From positions 3,596,001 to 3,660,000 of the forward strand of contig CM121341.1 of NCBI GenBank assembly GCA_051530055.1: DNA of 64,000 nt. Direction: 5' to 3'. Below are positions 11,836 through 23,074 of this stretch, one piece after another. Numbering within the stretch: position 1 is the first letter of the stretch; the number at the start of each line of letters is the position of its first letter. The stretch is from Neoechinorhynchus agilis (Eukaryota; Acanthocephala). The notes beneath the pieces are model-generated. The model made no database searches. It worked only from the letters and a program-made list of their open reading frames with translations, and was not told the origin of the DNA. Both the position numbers and the translations under genes were made by a program.

Positions 11836-13138
11836 TCAACTCATATCGAGTGCATCGTCATCATCTCCCGAACTTCCATCATCGTCATCATCATCGTCTT
11901 CTTCATCATCAATAACGACTCGGTCATCGTCATCGTCGTCTTCAGAATCCACAGAATCACCTTCAACTTCAGTTGTAATGTCCAATCGAACTTCTTCACC
12001 AGTGGCTTCCTTAGCTTCAATCTTGCTCTCAAGAGCTATAGCAAACGCTTTTAGATCTCCACGAGTACATGCGTCAGCTATTGATTGATCTGTTGGTAAA
12101 TCGAATTGTTCAACACTAAAACTCCCACTGGTTATAAGACTAAGTAATTCACGTAAACGCCCGCAGAGTCCGAATAAGCGACCCTAGACCGGATGAACTC
12201 AGCGGGCTTAACCTTTGCATGACTTGAGGACTCCGAAGAGCCTGCTCTACACCATTCAACGTGTGTTCAATTCCTTCGGGTAAATGTTCAATGAGCCTAC
12301 TAAGTGAACTCGGACGATTAAGAAGAGGTCGAAGATGATCTGCACTAAGAATCTCGTGGTATTTAATACGAGCAGTCTCCGTTGATGGAGCTACTTGTGA
12401 AGACGTAATGGAAGCTGATTGAGCTCTTCGATAGCCTTCAATCGAGGAACGCAATTGATCAAGACCAACACGAGATGCCGGTGTTCCAGTGGCCGCTCGA
12501 CGTGGCCGTTGTTGACCACTTGATCCAGGTCGCCCGGCTCGTGTTATCAGTCGTTGGTTTCCATCAACATTCCGGACTGTAATAGGCCCGATGGACACTT
12601 CACCACCGGTTGGGATTCTTTGAAGGATTTCATAGAGTTCATTTCGATCCATAGCAAGAGCCAAGTCCATGAGATTAGCTGATCCCATTACTCCAGATCT
12701 TGATTGAGGACGTTCATTGGATTCGTAGAGCAGAACCGAACTGGGATCTTTAACAAGCGATTCCACTTTTTTCCAAAGGAAATCATCATTAGTTGAACTA
12801 AGTTCCTGCATCCAAAAGAAAAGTCGATTATTTTCAATGGTCGCTTTTAATTTCAACATAAACACACGTTTAGCCTTAGATGGATCCACTTTTACGAATT
12901 CGATTTCATTCTGAATCACGATCAGATCAACCTCTGGCTCAGACATTGAACCACGTTCCTTCCATTGAACATGAAGAGTGCTATCACGAACACTCATATA
13001 AAAAAGACCTTTTCGTAAATCCGGACGAACGGCCTTACCGTCAAATATCATCCGGCCCGCTTTGAACTCTACCAAATTCCCGGTCCGTGATTGACCATCC
13101 ACCTGAGACGACGACGATCCGCCAAATATCGCAGTCAT
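11836..13138 (-). CDS. ADRM1: Proteasomal ubiquitin receptor Rpn13/ADRM1
   Basis: Ubiquitin receptor of the 26S proteasome regulatory particle, which in known members also recruits the deubiquitinase Uch37/UCHL5. The start is the ATG at 13138 (MTAIFGG). The N-terminal Pru domain is clear: LVEFKAGRM, RKGLFYM, HVQWKERG and FFWMQELSSTNDD match the ubiquitin-binding PH-like fold. A Ser/Arg/Pro-rich linker follows, then the C-terminal DEUBAD region (LRPLLNRPSSLSRLIEHLPEG, SPQVMQ, FDLPTDQSIADAC, GDLKAFAIALES), and an acidic tail rich in Asp and Glu ending LDMS. Exons 12213-13138 and 11836-12139 are joined by a canonical 73-nt GT-AG intron (12140-12212), giving 409 residues, close to the human length of about 407. 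The intron also holds an 11-position inverted repeat (GCCCGCTGAGT with ACTCTGCGGGC, one mismatch), and a hairpin-bounded join would keep about six more DEUBAD residues, so the border is ambiguous. Confidence 0.9.
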
Positions 13139-13289
13139 TTTTTGAATTCCACTCTCAATAGCTTGTTTACTTCGGTAGCCCCAAAGATTCTTTCGCAGAA
13201 ATAGAGGATGTTCGAACAAAAACGCATCTTCAAAATGAGCTCAGATTTCGTTTAAAACTTTATCAATCATGCGACTTTTTAAAACGTTG

Positions 13290-14411
13290 TTAAAATGTTA
13301 AATCAGCCGGTACGGCGGACGGGAGGAAGGTACGAAAATATAGAGAATTAGCAAGGACCCACTATTTTGTCCCCTTCGGAGTAGAGACGTATGGAGCGCT
13401 TGGCAACTCGGCACTTTTCTCCAGGATCTGTCGAAGAATGCGACAAAATATCTCGCTTGCAGTACAACGAGGCAATGCTCCTCAGCCGATCAAGGAAAGA
13501 AGCTCTAATTTTGCGGACGGTGGTTATTGCACGTTTTTTACTTTATTATTATATTTGACTGAGCGACAAAAAAACACTGACTTCAACAACCTTGATAATG
13601 AAGGCGTACAAAATTGAAACTTCGAAATATCGGATCCGTTACCGACGATGACGCACAACCAAAAGGGGGAGAAATACCTTGATGAAGGGAGTCCCGCCTT
13701 CTGGTGGTATCTGTGGATCCGGAGGATGTTTAATAAATCTAAAACAGTAAGACTTGATTTTTTTCGAAAATGTATCTTTTATTTTCAAATACTTTGATTT
13801 CACTCATTTTGCATTTTTTAACTTTTCTAGGTTTTAACATAATAAAGTACAAAACGTGCAATCACGACCGTCCGCAAAAACGGAGCTTCTCTCCTTCCTC
13901 GGCCTCGTTGTACTGCAAGCGAGATATTTTGACGCAGGAATACACCTGCCCGTGTGTCGCCGCTCATTTCTCTCAATTTCTTCGAGAGATCCTGGAGAAA
14001 AGTGCCGAGCTGCCAAGCGCTCCATACGTCTCTACTCCGAAGGGGGCAAAATAGTGGGTCCTTGCTAATTCTCTCTATTTTCGTACTTCCTTCCGCTGCA
14101 CTGGCTGCAGCTCCAGCCATAAACAAACTTAATTCAACTTCTTTTTTGTAACTATAGTTCATAAAGGCCGAAGAAAAAAGAATAGAAATTTCACTCTGAA
14201 CTTTGTTCTCCAACCATTCAAGGAACTCATCGACAAAATCCTTCGGGCTAATCAAAGTATATACTTTTGGTGAAAATAATCAACCGATTCCCCGCACTCG
14301 ACCATAAAACTTTAATGTGTAAAACCCATTTTTAGATGACTGAGGTGGCGAGGTTACTTCGTTCGAATTATTTCCCCTATAAATCAATGTATAATTCAAA
14401 GAGCTCTTCAT
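13290..14411 (-). CDS. Possible small gene split by a foldback element
   Basis: Proposed exons are 14303-14411, 14098-14263 and 13290-13314, giving 99 residues. The ATG is at 14411. Exon 1 joins exon 2 through a 39-nt GT-AG intron. Exon 2 encodes SPKDFVDEFLEWLENKVQSE, then FMNYSYKKEVELSLFMAGAA, which reads like real protein. It is cut by the foldback element 13321-14095. Removing 13315-14097 by the spacing seen in other hairpin introns of the window yields a short tail, ASAVPADLTF-stop. No family is recognised. Both the exon structure and the existence of the gene are tentative; the alternative is that exon 2 simply reads into the element. Confidence 0.35.
13315..14097 (-). other. Candidate hairpin intron formed by a foldback element
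   Basis: 783 nt. On the minus strand the left arm begins 3 nt in (GGAAGGAAGTACG) and the right arm (CGTACCTTCCTCC) ends 7 nt before the proposed border; the pairing has one bulge. The arms are hundreds of bases long, so this would be a whole foldback element used as an intron. Support is weak because the host gene is unknown and the insert length is a multiple of three. Confidence 0.3.
13321..14095. mobile_element. Foldback element, ~230 bp inverted arms
   Basis: The left arm (about 13321-13545) and right arm (about 13855-14095) are inverted copies. Shared stretches include AAGGACCCACTATTTTG near the tips and GGAGCGCTTGGCA further in. The spacer between the arms is about 300 bp with no transposase frame. 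The arms have diverged by small indels. ORFs crossing this region are read-through of the arms. Classed as MITE-like/foldback by structure alone. Confidence 0.85.
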
Positions 14412-14853
14412 TCTTGATTGCTACTATTTAAAATCATAAATAAAATGAAGAATACGGGAAAAAAATCTCGTCAGCTGTTTTGTTTTGAACAATTTCAACG
14501 AAAACGACCTTAAAAAACAAATCTTCCATATTCGATCGAGGACGCTACCGACGATTTATCTTTGTCTCTAGGAAAATCTATGACAGAGCCGTTTTATGCG
14601 AGATTTCTGAACGCTGTTCTGTCGTATGAACCTTTTTATGGGTTTCTGGGAACACTTGAGTGCTTTAGTTTTCGCGCAAAATCGTGAATTTCCCAATTGA
14701 CTGTGGATTTTGTAAGTAAAAAAACATAATTTGCCCATAGAACAAGGTTTAAAGAGTTTAATTAAATACTTTACTGGGAAACTAGTTTATTTCTCAATTC
14801 GAACGCTTGCCCCCTTTATCGCTTTTGTGTAAAAAAAGAGAAAAAATTAACTT

Positions 14854-15105
14854 CAGTTTCAATTAGCGATGTTTGATTCAGAAATAGATTTATCTTGAAA
14901 ATTTTCGGCCTTTTCGTTGGCCTTCTTCAGTCAATTGATTGTAAGTTTTTAAATATTCGAGTTTCTCGAATATTTCAAAACTTACAATCAGACACGAACT
15001 CGAATATTGTAAAACTTGCAATCAATTGACTGAAGAAGGTCAACGAAAAGGCCGAAAATTTTCAAGATAAATCTATTTCTGAATCAAACATCGCTAATTG
15101 AAACT
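14854..15105. mobile_element. MITE-like foldback element M1
   Basis: Near-perfect inverted repeat of about 85-90 bp per arm: the left arm starts AGTTTCAATTAGCGATGTTT and the right arm ends with its reverse complement. The centre carries a smaller palindrome around AATATTCGAGTTTCTCGAAT. No coding capacity. A related fragment lies near 48610-48700. Confidence 0.9.
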
Positions 15106-15363
15106 GAAACTATAATGAATAATTTCTTTACAAAAAATTAACTAACAAATAGACGTTCACTCTATTATTAATGTTGAGTTTTTAACTAAATATGGTTTAC
15201 ATAGAATTTTTGTATTTGCATTTTAAAATAAAAATTCTATATATTGTCCAATAGATCGTCTTAGCGACCAAAAAAGTTCGACTTGTTTAATTCACAATCT
15301 GTCCACTGTTTATTATTGATATTTTGATCAATTTTTTGGACAGGGGGAAATGACACTATGGCT

Positions 15364-15516
15364 GTTGTAATGATAAAAAGAAATTCTTTATTTTCGAGAG
15401 CCTTCGCCGCCTTATGGCTTAAGCTCATTCTTAAAGCTTTCAAGCAACTCCTGAACTTAAGCTATAAGACGGCGAAAACTCTCGAAAATAAAGATTTTCT
15501 TTTTATCATTACAACA
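15364..15516. mobile_element. MITE-like foldback element M2
   Basis: Inverted arms of about 65 bp start GTTGTAATGATAAAAAGAAA and end with the complement TTTATCATTACAAC. The loop is short. The minus-strand ORF in this region is a by-product of the arm. Confidence 0.9.
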
Positions 15517-15860
15517 ACACCGCGGTTGTAAAAACAAGTAGTATATTACAAGATTATTGATATTTTACATTCGGCCTCTTGCGTCGATTGACTTTCACAC
15601 TTAAATTTGTTAATGGCGTGAATCGCTGCTTGGTTTTCTAGATTTGTTTTTACAAAATGAACGACCTTCTCATCTTACTTTTATATCATTTTGTAAGGAA
15701 GGACGAACTATTTAGTAAAAGACTTTTATTCTAATTACTTTTTCAGTCAATAATCGTAACGAAATCAATGATCAACTTTAAGGGTTTACAGTGGACAATA
15801 GGTCACAATAATTGATCAAAAAATTTAAGTTAATTTGATTTAACTTGACATTTGTAGGAC

Positions 15861-15998
15861 CTACAGATATAGTTTATTTATTTACCTAGCTTTCGCCGTA
15901 TGAGGGCTTCGACTGGGCAATTGTAAATTAATATAATCGATTTAGTCGATTAGGTCATACGGCGAAAGCTAGGCAAATAAATAAACTATATCTGTAGA
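15861..15998. mobile_element. MITE-like foldback element M4, nested in M3
   Basis: The left arm begins CTACAGATATAGTTTATTTA and the right arm ends with its complement. The inner stem includes GCTTTCGCCGTATGA against TCATACGGCGAAAGC. Arms are about 45 bp. No ORF of note. Confidence 0.9.
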
Positions 15999-16000
15999 TC

Positions 16001-16179
16001 AGAATTATTGTTTAGAAGTCTACATCCGCGGTAAATGATTATTTCGATTAAAAACGTTGGTCGAACCTCGTCGAGTTCATCATCAGTTTGTTTGTCAGTA
16101 TGAACCCGACGAGGCTCGCAGAACGTTTTTAATCGAAATAATCATTTACCGCGGGTGAAGACTTCTAAACAATAATTCT
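16001..16179. mobile_element. MITE-like foldback element M5, nested in M3
   Basis: The arms start AGAATTATTGTTTAGAAGTC and end with the complement; the inner stem contains CCGCGGTAAATGATTATTTC. It directly follows M4 with only about 2 bp between them. Confidence 0.9.
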
Positions 16180-16354
16180 CTAATCTAATGGCCGGTACCT
16201 CCTCGCACATGATTAATTATTGTGACCCATTGTCCACTGTAAACCTCTTAAAGTTGATCATTCATTTCGTTACGATTATTGACTGAAAAAGTAACTAGAA
16301 TAAAAGTCTTTTACTAAATAGTTCGTCTTTCTTTACAAAATGACATAAAAGTAA

Positions 16355-16749
16355 AACCCCGACTTGAGCTTTTTATCAATATCGGCTTTTGCCTCATTTT
16401 CAGGATGCCGCCGAGAAATGAAATTACTCGAGAATTTAATTGGTAAAAGGTCCACATTGATGCTTTATTTCTCATTTTTCTTTGGAGAGATAAAAATGCC
16501 TTATGACGGAAAGCACGCTAAATCGATATTGTTGATGGCAATTAACGATCGATCGGTTGATGCCAGCCTACACATTCATAATCCCCCGGATAAAAGACGT
16601 ATTTAGTGATATATTTCGTGAGAGGAATCCTTGTCAGTCATCCAAAAATATTTGGTACGAGCGAACATTCCGTCCCCGAACCTCCGAAATGAGGATCTCG
16701 CGTTCCCGAGCTATTCAATACAAAACAACTAAAACTTTTTTAGACAACT
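16355..16749. other. Intergenic, no gene recognised
   Basis: Holds one 80-residue plus-strand ORF (16364-16606) and a second overlapping frame. Neither shows recognisable domains or flanking splice logic. Treated as non-coding. Confidence 0.4.
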
Positions 16750-17430
16750 TATGAGGCCTTCTCTTTTGAAATATCTGAATAAAATATTTTTTATCCGTAG
16801 GAGCATTATGATCATCGCAACATCTCCAACTCTATGATCCCGAAGGATTTTCTCTTGATTGTTAAATTGTGGAACACTCACGACAGGGAGAAAAATCGCA
16901 GCTCAAAAAAGGAATAAAATGTAAGGAAATTCCCATTGGTTCCTTCAAATTTATTCATTTCAAGTAAATAATCTCGAAGATCATCTTAGAAACAATCATT
17001 GACATGAGGCTTCCTCTTTTGAAATATCTGAATAAAATATTTTTTATCCGTAGGAGCATTATGATCATCGCAACATCTCCAACTCTATGATCCCGAAGGA
17101 TTTTCTCTTGATTGTTAAATTGTGGAACACTCACGACAGGGAGAAAAATCGCAGCTCAAAAAAGGAATAAAATGTAAGGAAATTCCCATTGGTTCCTTCA
17201 AATTTATTCATTTCAAGTAAATAACCTCGAAGATCATCTTAGAAACAATCATTGACATGAGGCTTCCTCTTTTAAATATCTGAATAAAAAAATTTTATCC
17301 GTAGGAGCATTATGATCATCTCCACATCTCCAACTCTATGATCCCGAAGGACTTTCTCTTGTTTGTTAAATTGTGGAACACTCGCGACAGGGAGAAAAAC
17401 CGCAGCTCAAAAAAGGAAATGTGACGAAAT
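16750..17430. repeat. Three tandem copies of a ~255 bp unit
   Basis: The unit beginning near ATGAGGCCTTCTCTTTTGAA is repeated from about 16750, 17003 and 17262. The first two copies are almost identical; the third is shortened and more divergent. Shared marks include GTAGGAGCATTATGATCATC and CACTCACGACAGGGAG. The stretch 17431-17715 ahead of unc-45 holds a short minus-strand reading with two in-frame TAA codons and no supported gene. Confidence 0.9.
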
Positions 17431-17715
17431 TCCCATTGTTTCATTGTATCTTCAAAGGTTTTAACTTGCTGAATAAGTTCCATGGCAATATTGTTTTTTG
17501 AGATTTCGTACAAATCTTAGAAGAAGCCCAGCATTTAGTGTTTTTCATTGAAAAATTCGACAAGTCCAATAAATATTTTTCAAACTGATTGGCGTATTAA
17601 AAAGCAAGATATTGTTAGATATGATTTTTATAATCAATGTACGTTTAAATATTCGTTATTATTAGCGTTTGTTTAAAAAAAAGAGTACGTTTGGTCGTTT
17701 TTCGCTCACCTAAAG

Positions 17716-20700
17716 ATGACTTCACCTGCGACAAAAAGTGACCAGGAATTGGGTAACGATGAGTTCGGTAAGGGTAATTATAACGAAGCCATTAGTCACT
17801 ACAATCGAGCAATCAACAAATGTCCTAAAAGTCGTGTTCCGTGCCTTACGAACCGATCGCTTTGCTTTCTTCGTCTTGGTGACAATGATAAAGCCCTCAA
17901 TGATGCAATGGAAGCTCTTAGACTCGATCCGTTTTACATTAAAGCGATTTATCGGAAAGCATGTGCCTTAGAGAAACTAGGAAGACTGAGTGAAGCTTAT
18001 GTTGAGACTAAAGAATTAATGGTACGCAATCCAGGCGATAAATCGTTCCAATCATTGTACACAAGATTGAGTACTGATCTTAAACAACAAATAGATGAAC
18101 AAAGTTCGACAAAAGCTCAAATTGACGCAGCAGCCAAAGCGATTGTGGATGCATCCGATAGAGATGGAGTATATAACCATCTACGAAAATTGGTCCATTT
18201 CGTCCAACGAGGCAGCGGAGCGAGGCAACTCGGAGAGCCTTACATGTTGGATCTTAAACACTTTTTAGAGACACTGTTCATCACGGCGAAGTTGAAGTGA
18301 TGAACTTTGTTGTACATTATCCAGATTCAGAATGTCAGTGTTTGGCTTTTAAATTTTTTGAAGAAATCTGTAAAGAATCAGTAAAGCGGTCTAAGTTTGT
18401 ATTGACACAAGTAATCGAATGTGATAATCTTGTTAGGATTATTGCTCATTCGGAGAAAAAAGAAGTGTCCGCATCCGCTAGTGCTTTACTTGACACTGCC
18501 ATCTATTGGATATCTGACTTGGAGGCAAGGAGAAAAGAGAAGAAACCAATCAACGTTCCGTATAAATTCGATGAAAGTGCTCAGAAACTCATTGATGAAG
18601 TGTTTCGTAATTCTGGATACTGGTTAGACGAGCCGAGTTGTCTGTCACACGGCCGTGATAATTTCCTTCGATTTGTGATAAAATACGCCGATAGAGAGCA
18701 ATCGTTAGCCTGGTCAGCTCGATATATTTCGTTCGGGATCCCTAAAGTCCTTAGAATTGCTGGATCGATCGCATCTTATCCACGGTACCTTCCAATGAGT
18801 CCCGACACAACGATGTTGGCAACATGCACTCTTGGTTCAATCTATGATGATCTTTGCTCTGATCCAGAACGAGAGCTGTTTCGTCAAACATGCGAATCAT
18901 TCATCAACGACTTATTGGTCAATTGCAATGAAGACAACGCTTATGCGTTCAAAGTAAAGGCAATTCAATGCCTCATCTGTATTCTACAAGGAGTTTTTGA
19001 TGTTGGAAATTCCATTCTTGGAAGTCATAGTCTTGTCCCGGTTATAATGGAACTCGCATCATCAGGCAATGCTACCGAACAGAAAATCGCATTAGACGCT
19101 CTTTTACTTTCTTCATCCAAAGCAGACAAGGCTGCTGGATTGCTTTCAAGTGGATTAGAAGTACTCAAAGTGCTTTTTAAATCAACGAACGAGGATGTAC
19201 AAGTGCGGGCCCTCGTAGGTCTGTGTAATGTTTTGTGGAGGTTCTTGTTTTTTGAACGAATATTCTAGTATTTTAACCATTTCTCGAATTTTTGGCACTG
19301 AGGAGACAATGGAGGAAAATACACGCATTATTTCGTTCCCTTTGGCGTCTGGTAAAAAGAATCTGAACCACGCATAAAAAGTTAAAACTTTAGTATTCGC
19401 TCCTTTATCAGTTGCAAAGTTTGAAATTCACGAAAATGAATTCTACTAGGATGGATCTTTTTTTGAAATTAACAGTCTTTTTTATAGAAGAAGTTGAAAT
19501 AATTCCAAAAGTGACCTCCACAAACAATAAAGTTGTTTCGTGCAAGGGTACTGATTACAGTAAACGGACAATATCGGAGACAGGATTTCAAAGACTAACA
19601 AAAGCCTGTATAGATTTTCTTTGTTCCTCGATATACGACCGGAAACGCCATGCGATTGACGGCCTCGCTTACTTGACTTTGGACGCTGACGTTAAAGAGG
19701 AGCTTTTAGGAAACGAAATAGCAATGAAGGAGCTTTTTAGTGTTTGCCAGGAGGCTGAGAAAGCGGAACACGGTAGTCAGGAGACTGCATTTTCCGCGAC
19801 AGTTATAATTTCTAATCTTTCGAATGCTGAGCCACTTAAGAGGCCGGACGAAGAAATGGTAAAATTGGCTAAATATGCACAGCATCACATTCCCGTTTCA
19901 CATCCTAAAGACAGTGAGGAGTACATAAAGAAAAGACGAAGCCGACTCGTCCATTTGGGCGTATGTTCAATTCTGAATTTCCTCGCAAAACAGAAAAGTG
20001 AGTCTTGTTGTCTCACAGTTGCAAAGATATTTTGTGCATTATCAGAGGAACAAAGTCATCGAGGTGAAATAGTAGCCGCTGGTGCTGCAAAGACATTAGT
20101 TCCTTTGTCTTCAAAGACCCGTTCATCTTCTTCATTTGCATCAAGAGCCATTTCTAAGCTGGCAATTAGTTGTAATCCGGAGATGGCATTTCCTGGTGAA
20201 CGGTGTGTTGAAGTGGTCGATAGTGTATGTGGTCTCCTTCATCCGGACAATAGTGGACTCGATAATTTTGAAGCTTTACTCGCTTTAACGAATCTAGCAA
20301 CTGTTAGTTCATTAGTGAGATCAAAGATGCTAAAGGAACACTATAGCGATATTGAACATTACATGTTCGAAGAACATGAGATGATCAGACGTGCTGCTAC
20401 AGAGGTCGTCTGTAATCTTGCTTGCGAACATGAATGTCGACTAAAGTATGAAGGTGAAAACGATCGAGTTAAATTGCTAGTGGCACTGTGTGGCGAAGAT
20501 GATCTTCTTTTGAACAAAGCAGCAGCCGGTGCTCTATGCCAACTCACTGATCAATCACTGATTATATGCCGAAAAGTGCTGGAAGTAAAAACTTTCAATG
20601 GCATCTTTAAAGAACTCATGACTTCTGATGATGCCGAACTACAATTCAGAGCGTTTTATGTTGTTCAAAACATAATGAACAAAGATGATTCAATGGATCT

Positions 20701-20872
20701 TTTGAAATGTATCGTAGCCAGCGAATTAATGGATGTAATTATGGCAATGACGAGAATTGAATTAAGTAACGACGATGTGAACCGTAAACGAGTTGTAGAC
20801 ATTGCCAATGAAATTGTAAAGTTCTGCCTCCAACAGGAGTTCATCAAGCCAGGCGTAGATGCGTTCAATTAA
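17716..20872 (+). CDS. unc-45: UNC-45 myosin chaperone (TPR and UCS domains)
   Basis: Co-chaperone that works with Hsp90 to fold myosin heads during muscle and cytoskeletal assembly. The ATG at 17716 follows CACCTAAAG. Residues about 1-110 form three TPR repeats (LGNDEFGKGNYNEAISHYNR, LDPFYIKAIYRKACALEKLG). The central and UCS regions follow, with family marks VRALVGLCN, GLAYLTLDADVKEE, EEMVKLAKYAQHHIP and HPKDSEEYIKKR. The gene is open only if two inserts are removed: 18273-18313 (41 nt) and 19230-19531 (302 nt). The exons are then 17716-18272, 18314-19229 and 19532-20872, giving 937 residues, matching the usual 930-960. The second join reads GLCN-VVSCKGTDYS, the same length as GLCKLGSAGGTDY in animal homologues. 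A canonical alternative at the second insert (AAT|GTTTTG to TGCAAG|GGT) keeps frame but deletes five residues of this conserved turn. Confidence 0.95.
18273..18313 (+). other. Candidate hairpin intron (unc-45, first)
   Basis: Insert of 41 nt: ACT, then arm GTTCATCAC (18276-18284), a 12-nt loop, perfect arm GTGATGAAC (18297-18305), then TTTGTTGT. Border bases are ambiguous by two positions because the junction repeats ACA/AC. No GT-AG pair restores the frame here. Without removal the first frame stops at TGA 18298-18300. Confidence 0.65.
19230..19531 (+). other. Candidate hairpin intron (unc-45, second)
   Basis: Insert of 302 nt: GT, then arm TTTGTGGAGGT (19232-19242); the matching arm ACCTCCACAAA (19514-19524) is followed by CAATAAA. 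It is an 11-bp perfect stem. The junction GTT occurs on both sides, so the borders can read GT..AA or TT..AG. Confidence 0.65.
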
Positions 20873-20989
20873 ACTTTTTGTCGCGTTAGTCGAAAACAAT
20901 ATTGATTTTTTTGGGCTGGCTAAATGGTGGGCGCACGTTTTTTTTTATTTTAGGTTGCTAAATTCAACAACTGTCAAAAAACGACAACG

Positions 20990-22996
20990 ATGAACCTGAT
21001 TGTGCCTCTTTTTTGGGCTTTGTTCTCTTTTACTCGAGCACAAAACTTCAGTGAATTAGAAGAGCAAAATCAAGCGAGAAAACTTACCTTTAAGTCATTT
21101 ATCGCGACTAATGAGACGAGTGGAAACACTCATTTGCCACCGATAACACGGTCGCAACCATCCAATTCTACAGAACGACCTCCAGTGAAAATTACGGATT
21201 TTAGAAGTGAAGAAGACGAAAAAGGTTGGTTTCTTTGCGCACACAAACATATAAAAGTATTCGTGTAGAAAAATCGCGAATCGAAAGATGTGATGCAAGT
21301 GAGTATTTTAGCGCTCAATTCGAGTTTTTAACCTAACGACGACGACGATGATAGTTTTATCAACAATGCAAAGAATAATGGATAATTATCACACCTCAAG
21401 TGATGGAGGTTCGTTTTTAATTCTTTTCTTCTCAAATCCATTTAGTCTAGATTCAATTGAACGTCGACAACGAAAATTGGACAAATTGAACAACGTAAAG
21501 TACAAGACATGTTTGTTTCGTTTTTGATGGAACTAAAAATAAAAAAATCCATTTAGACGAACTTCTTGATACTTCGAAATTCGACGGTACTTTTTGGTTA
21601 GCTAAAAGATCGTATAATTTTTTCCTAAAGAATATACAACTACAACTACGAAAAGACCAACGACTACAACTACTACAACCGAAAAGCCTTATACTGCTGC
21701 CGAATATGGACACGAAGGTTCAGACAAAACTCTCTTCTGAAAAATAATATCAAATTTTCATTTAGAGGCTGTGAACGTTATCCAATTGCACGAGCCAGGA
21801 ATCACATTGCCTGAAATTAAAGGTATATTCAATCCGTAAGTGTATTGGTTTTCTTATTTTTTTCTTCAAAAAATAGTGGGCAAACGTTCATGGGAACAGT
21901 TGAATGAATTCCGTAAAAATCCTGTACTCAGTGCATTGTATGAACAAAGACCTAATCGTCTTATGCGTATGCTTGAGAAAATAAAGTCTCGACGAGATCA
22001 CGAAGACGGTATGAATTGTTCACTGTTCTAATTGTTTGGTACACTAAAATCAAGAACAGATCAACTAATTGACCCTCTTTTGGTGAGCAAACTGATTCTT
22101 GAAAAGAAATTAAAAGTACCGAATCGAAACGGTTAGTTTACGAGTTTGTTCGTCCAATACACATTTTGTTATTTTCGTTTTAAACAGCGTCCAGTATATC
22201 AGGTCTTCTTCATGACCTCGAAAACCGCCCATTATTTCAACGAGTGTTCATCGAAGCTCCCGATTTACTCAAATACATAACAATGGCGATCGCGATTAAA
22301 TTCCCCAAACACAAATTCGACTTTGTGAACGCGACACTGTCGTGTGATTTTCCACAAAAGCTCCGCCGACCTCCTTCGCCGCTGTTCAATCCAACTCCAT
22401 GGTACCTCCAACTAAAAGACGGTCTACGGGTTTCGTTCAACGATCGCCCGTATCCATGGCGGCACCATCTTTTAAACAGACTTCAATGTGTGATCAATAA
22501 AGCAGGCAAAAGAGACTTTATGTCTAATCGTCGTCAAAGACGAAACCAAAATGAAATCTGCTATGAATACGATAAAATGCTCGAGTATCAAAAGGATTTT
22601 CTTAACGATATAATCGAGTACCCATTAGCTCTTGAAATAATCTTACGCAATAACGAATTCGTCAATGTTTTACTTGAACAAGCAATTCGTCTTGAGATGC
22701 AATCGGCTATTCAAAAGCGTAGGAAACCAATCCACGAAGCTGTATTGATTTATCTCATCAGAAACAGTAAAGTTTTGGATGCTGTTTTAAGAGAACCACG
22801 TCTTGTCTTTTCGGAATTGAACAAGGCTAACGAAATCGACGCTATCCGAACACCTGATCACCAATCCAAAGTCAAAACAGCAGCAGCAGCAGGCATCGAT
22901 CAATACCAATCAAGCGATCCGGATAAGGATGAATCTTTTGTAAAGAAAATCTATATAAATGATAGGCCAAATGTCGATATCAGAATCATAAAATGA
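20990..22996 (+). CDS. Secreted protein of unknown function, ten exons
   Basis: Begins MNLIVPLFWALFSFTRAQ, a clear signal peptide. Exons 20990-21224, 21269-21298, 21355-21408, 21451-21510, 21557-21586, 21631-21717, 21766-21822, 21877-22008, 22060-22131 and 22188-22996 are joined by short GT-AG introns of about 40-56 nt, all in frame, for about 521 residues. Exon 6 encodes a run of threonines (YTTTTTKRPTTTTTTTEKP), a likely O-glycosylated linker. The last exon is helical and charged, with dibasic sites and no transmembrane segment. The pattern suggests an extracellular or matrix protein. No family is recognised. The small exon assignments are by eye. Confidence 0.7.
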
Positions 22997-23074
22997 TCGC
23001 AATCTTTGTTGCAAATGATGATTCGGGGACTTTTTTAAATGTCACTTTTAACCATTTATTTCAATTAGAGAAAA

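Larger units (their letters stand above)
15675..16354. mobile_element. Foldback element M3, host of two nested elements
   Basis: Outer inverted arms of about 140 bp, including AAAGACTTTTATTCTA, CAGTCAATAATCGTAACGAA and GTGGACAATAGGTCACAAT, with their complements on the right. Elements M4 and M5 lie side by side in the interior. The right arm differs from the left by several substitutions, which suggests an older insertion than its guests. Confidence 0.85.

Noticed and set aside
17431-17715. Minus-strand exon reading DLYEISKNNIAMELIQQVKTFED ahead of unc-45
   Set aside because: Two in-frame TAA codons and no partner exon; could be a relic, but not supportable as a gene.
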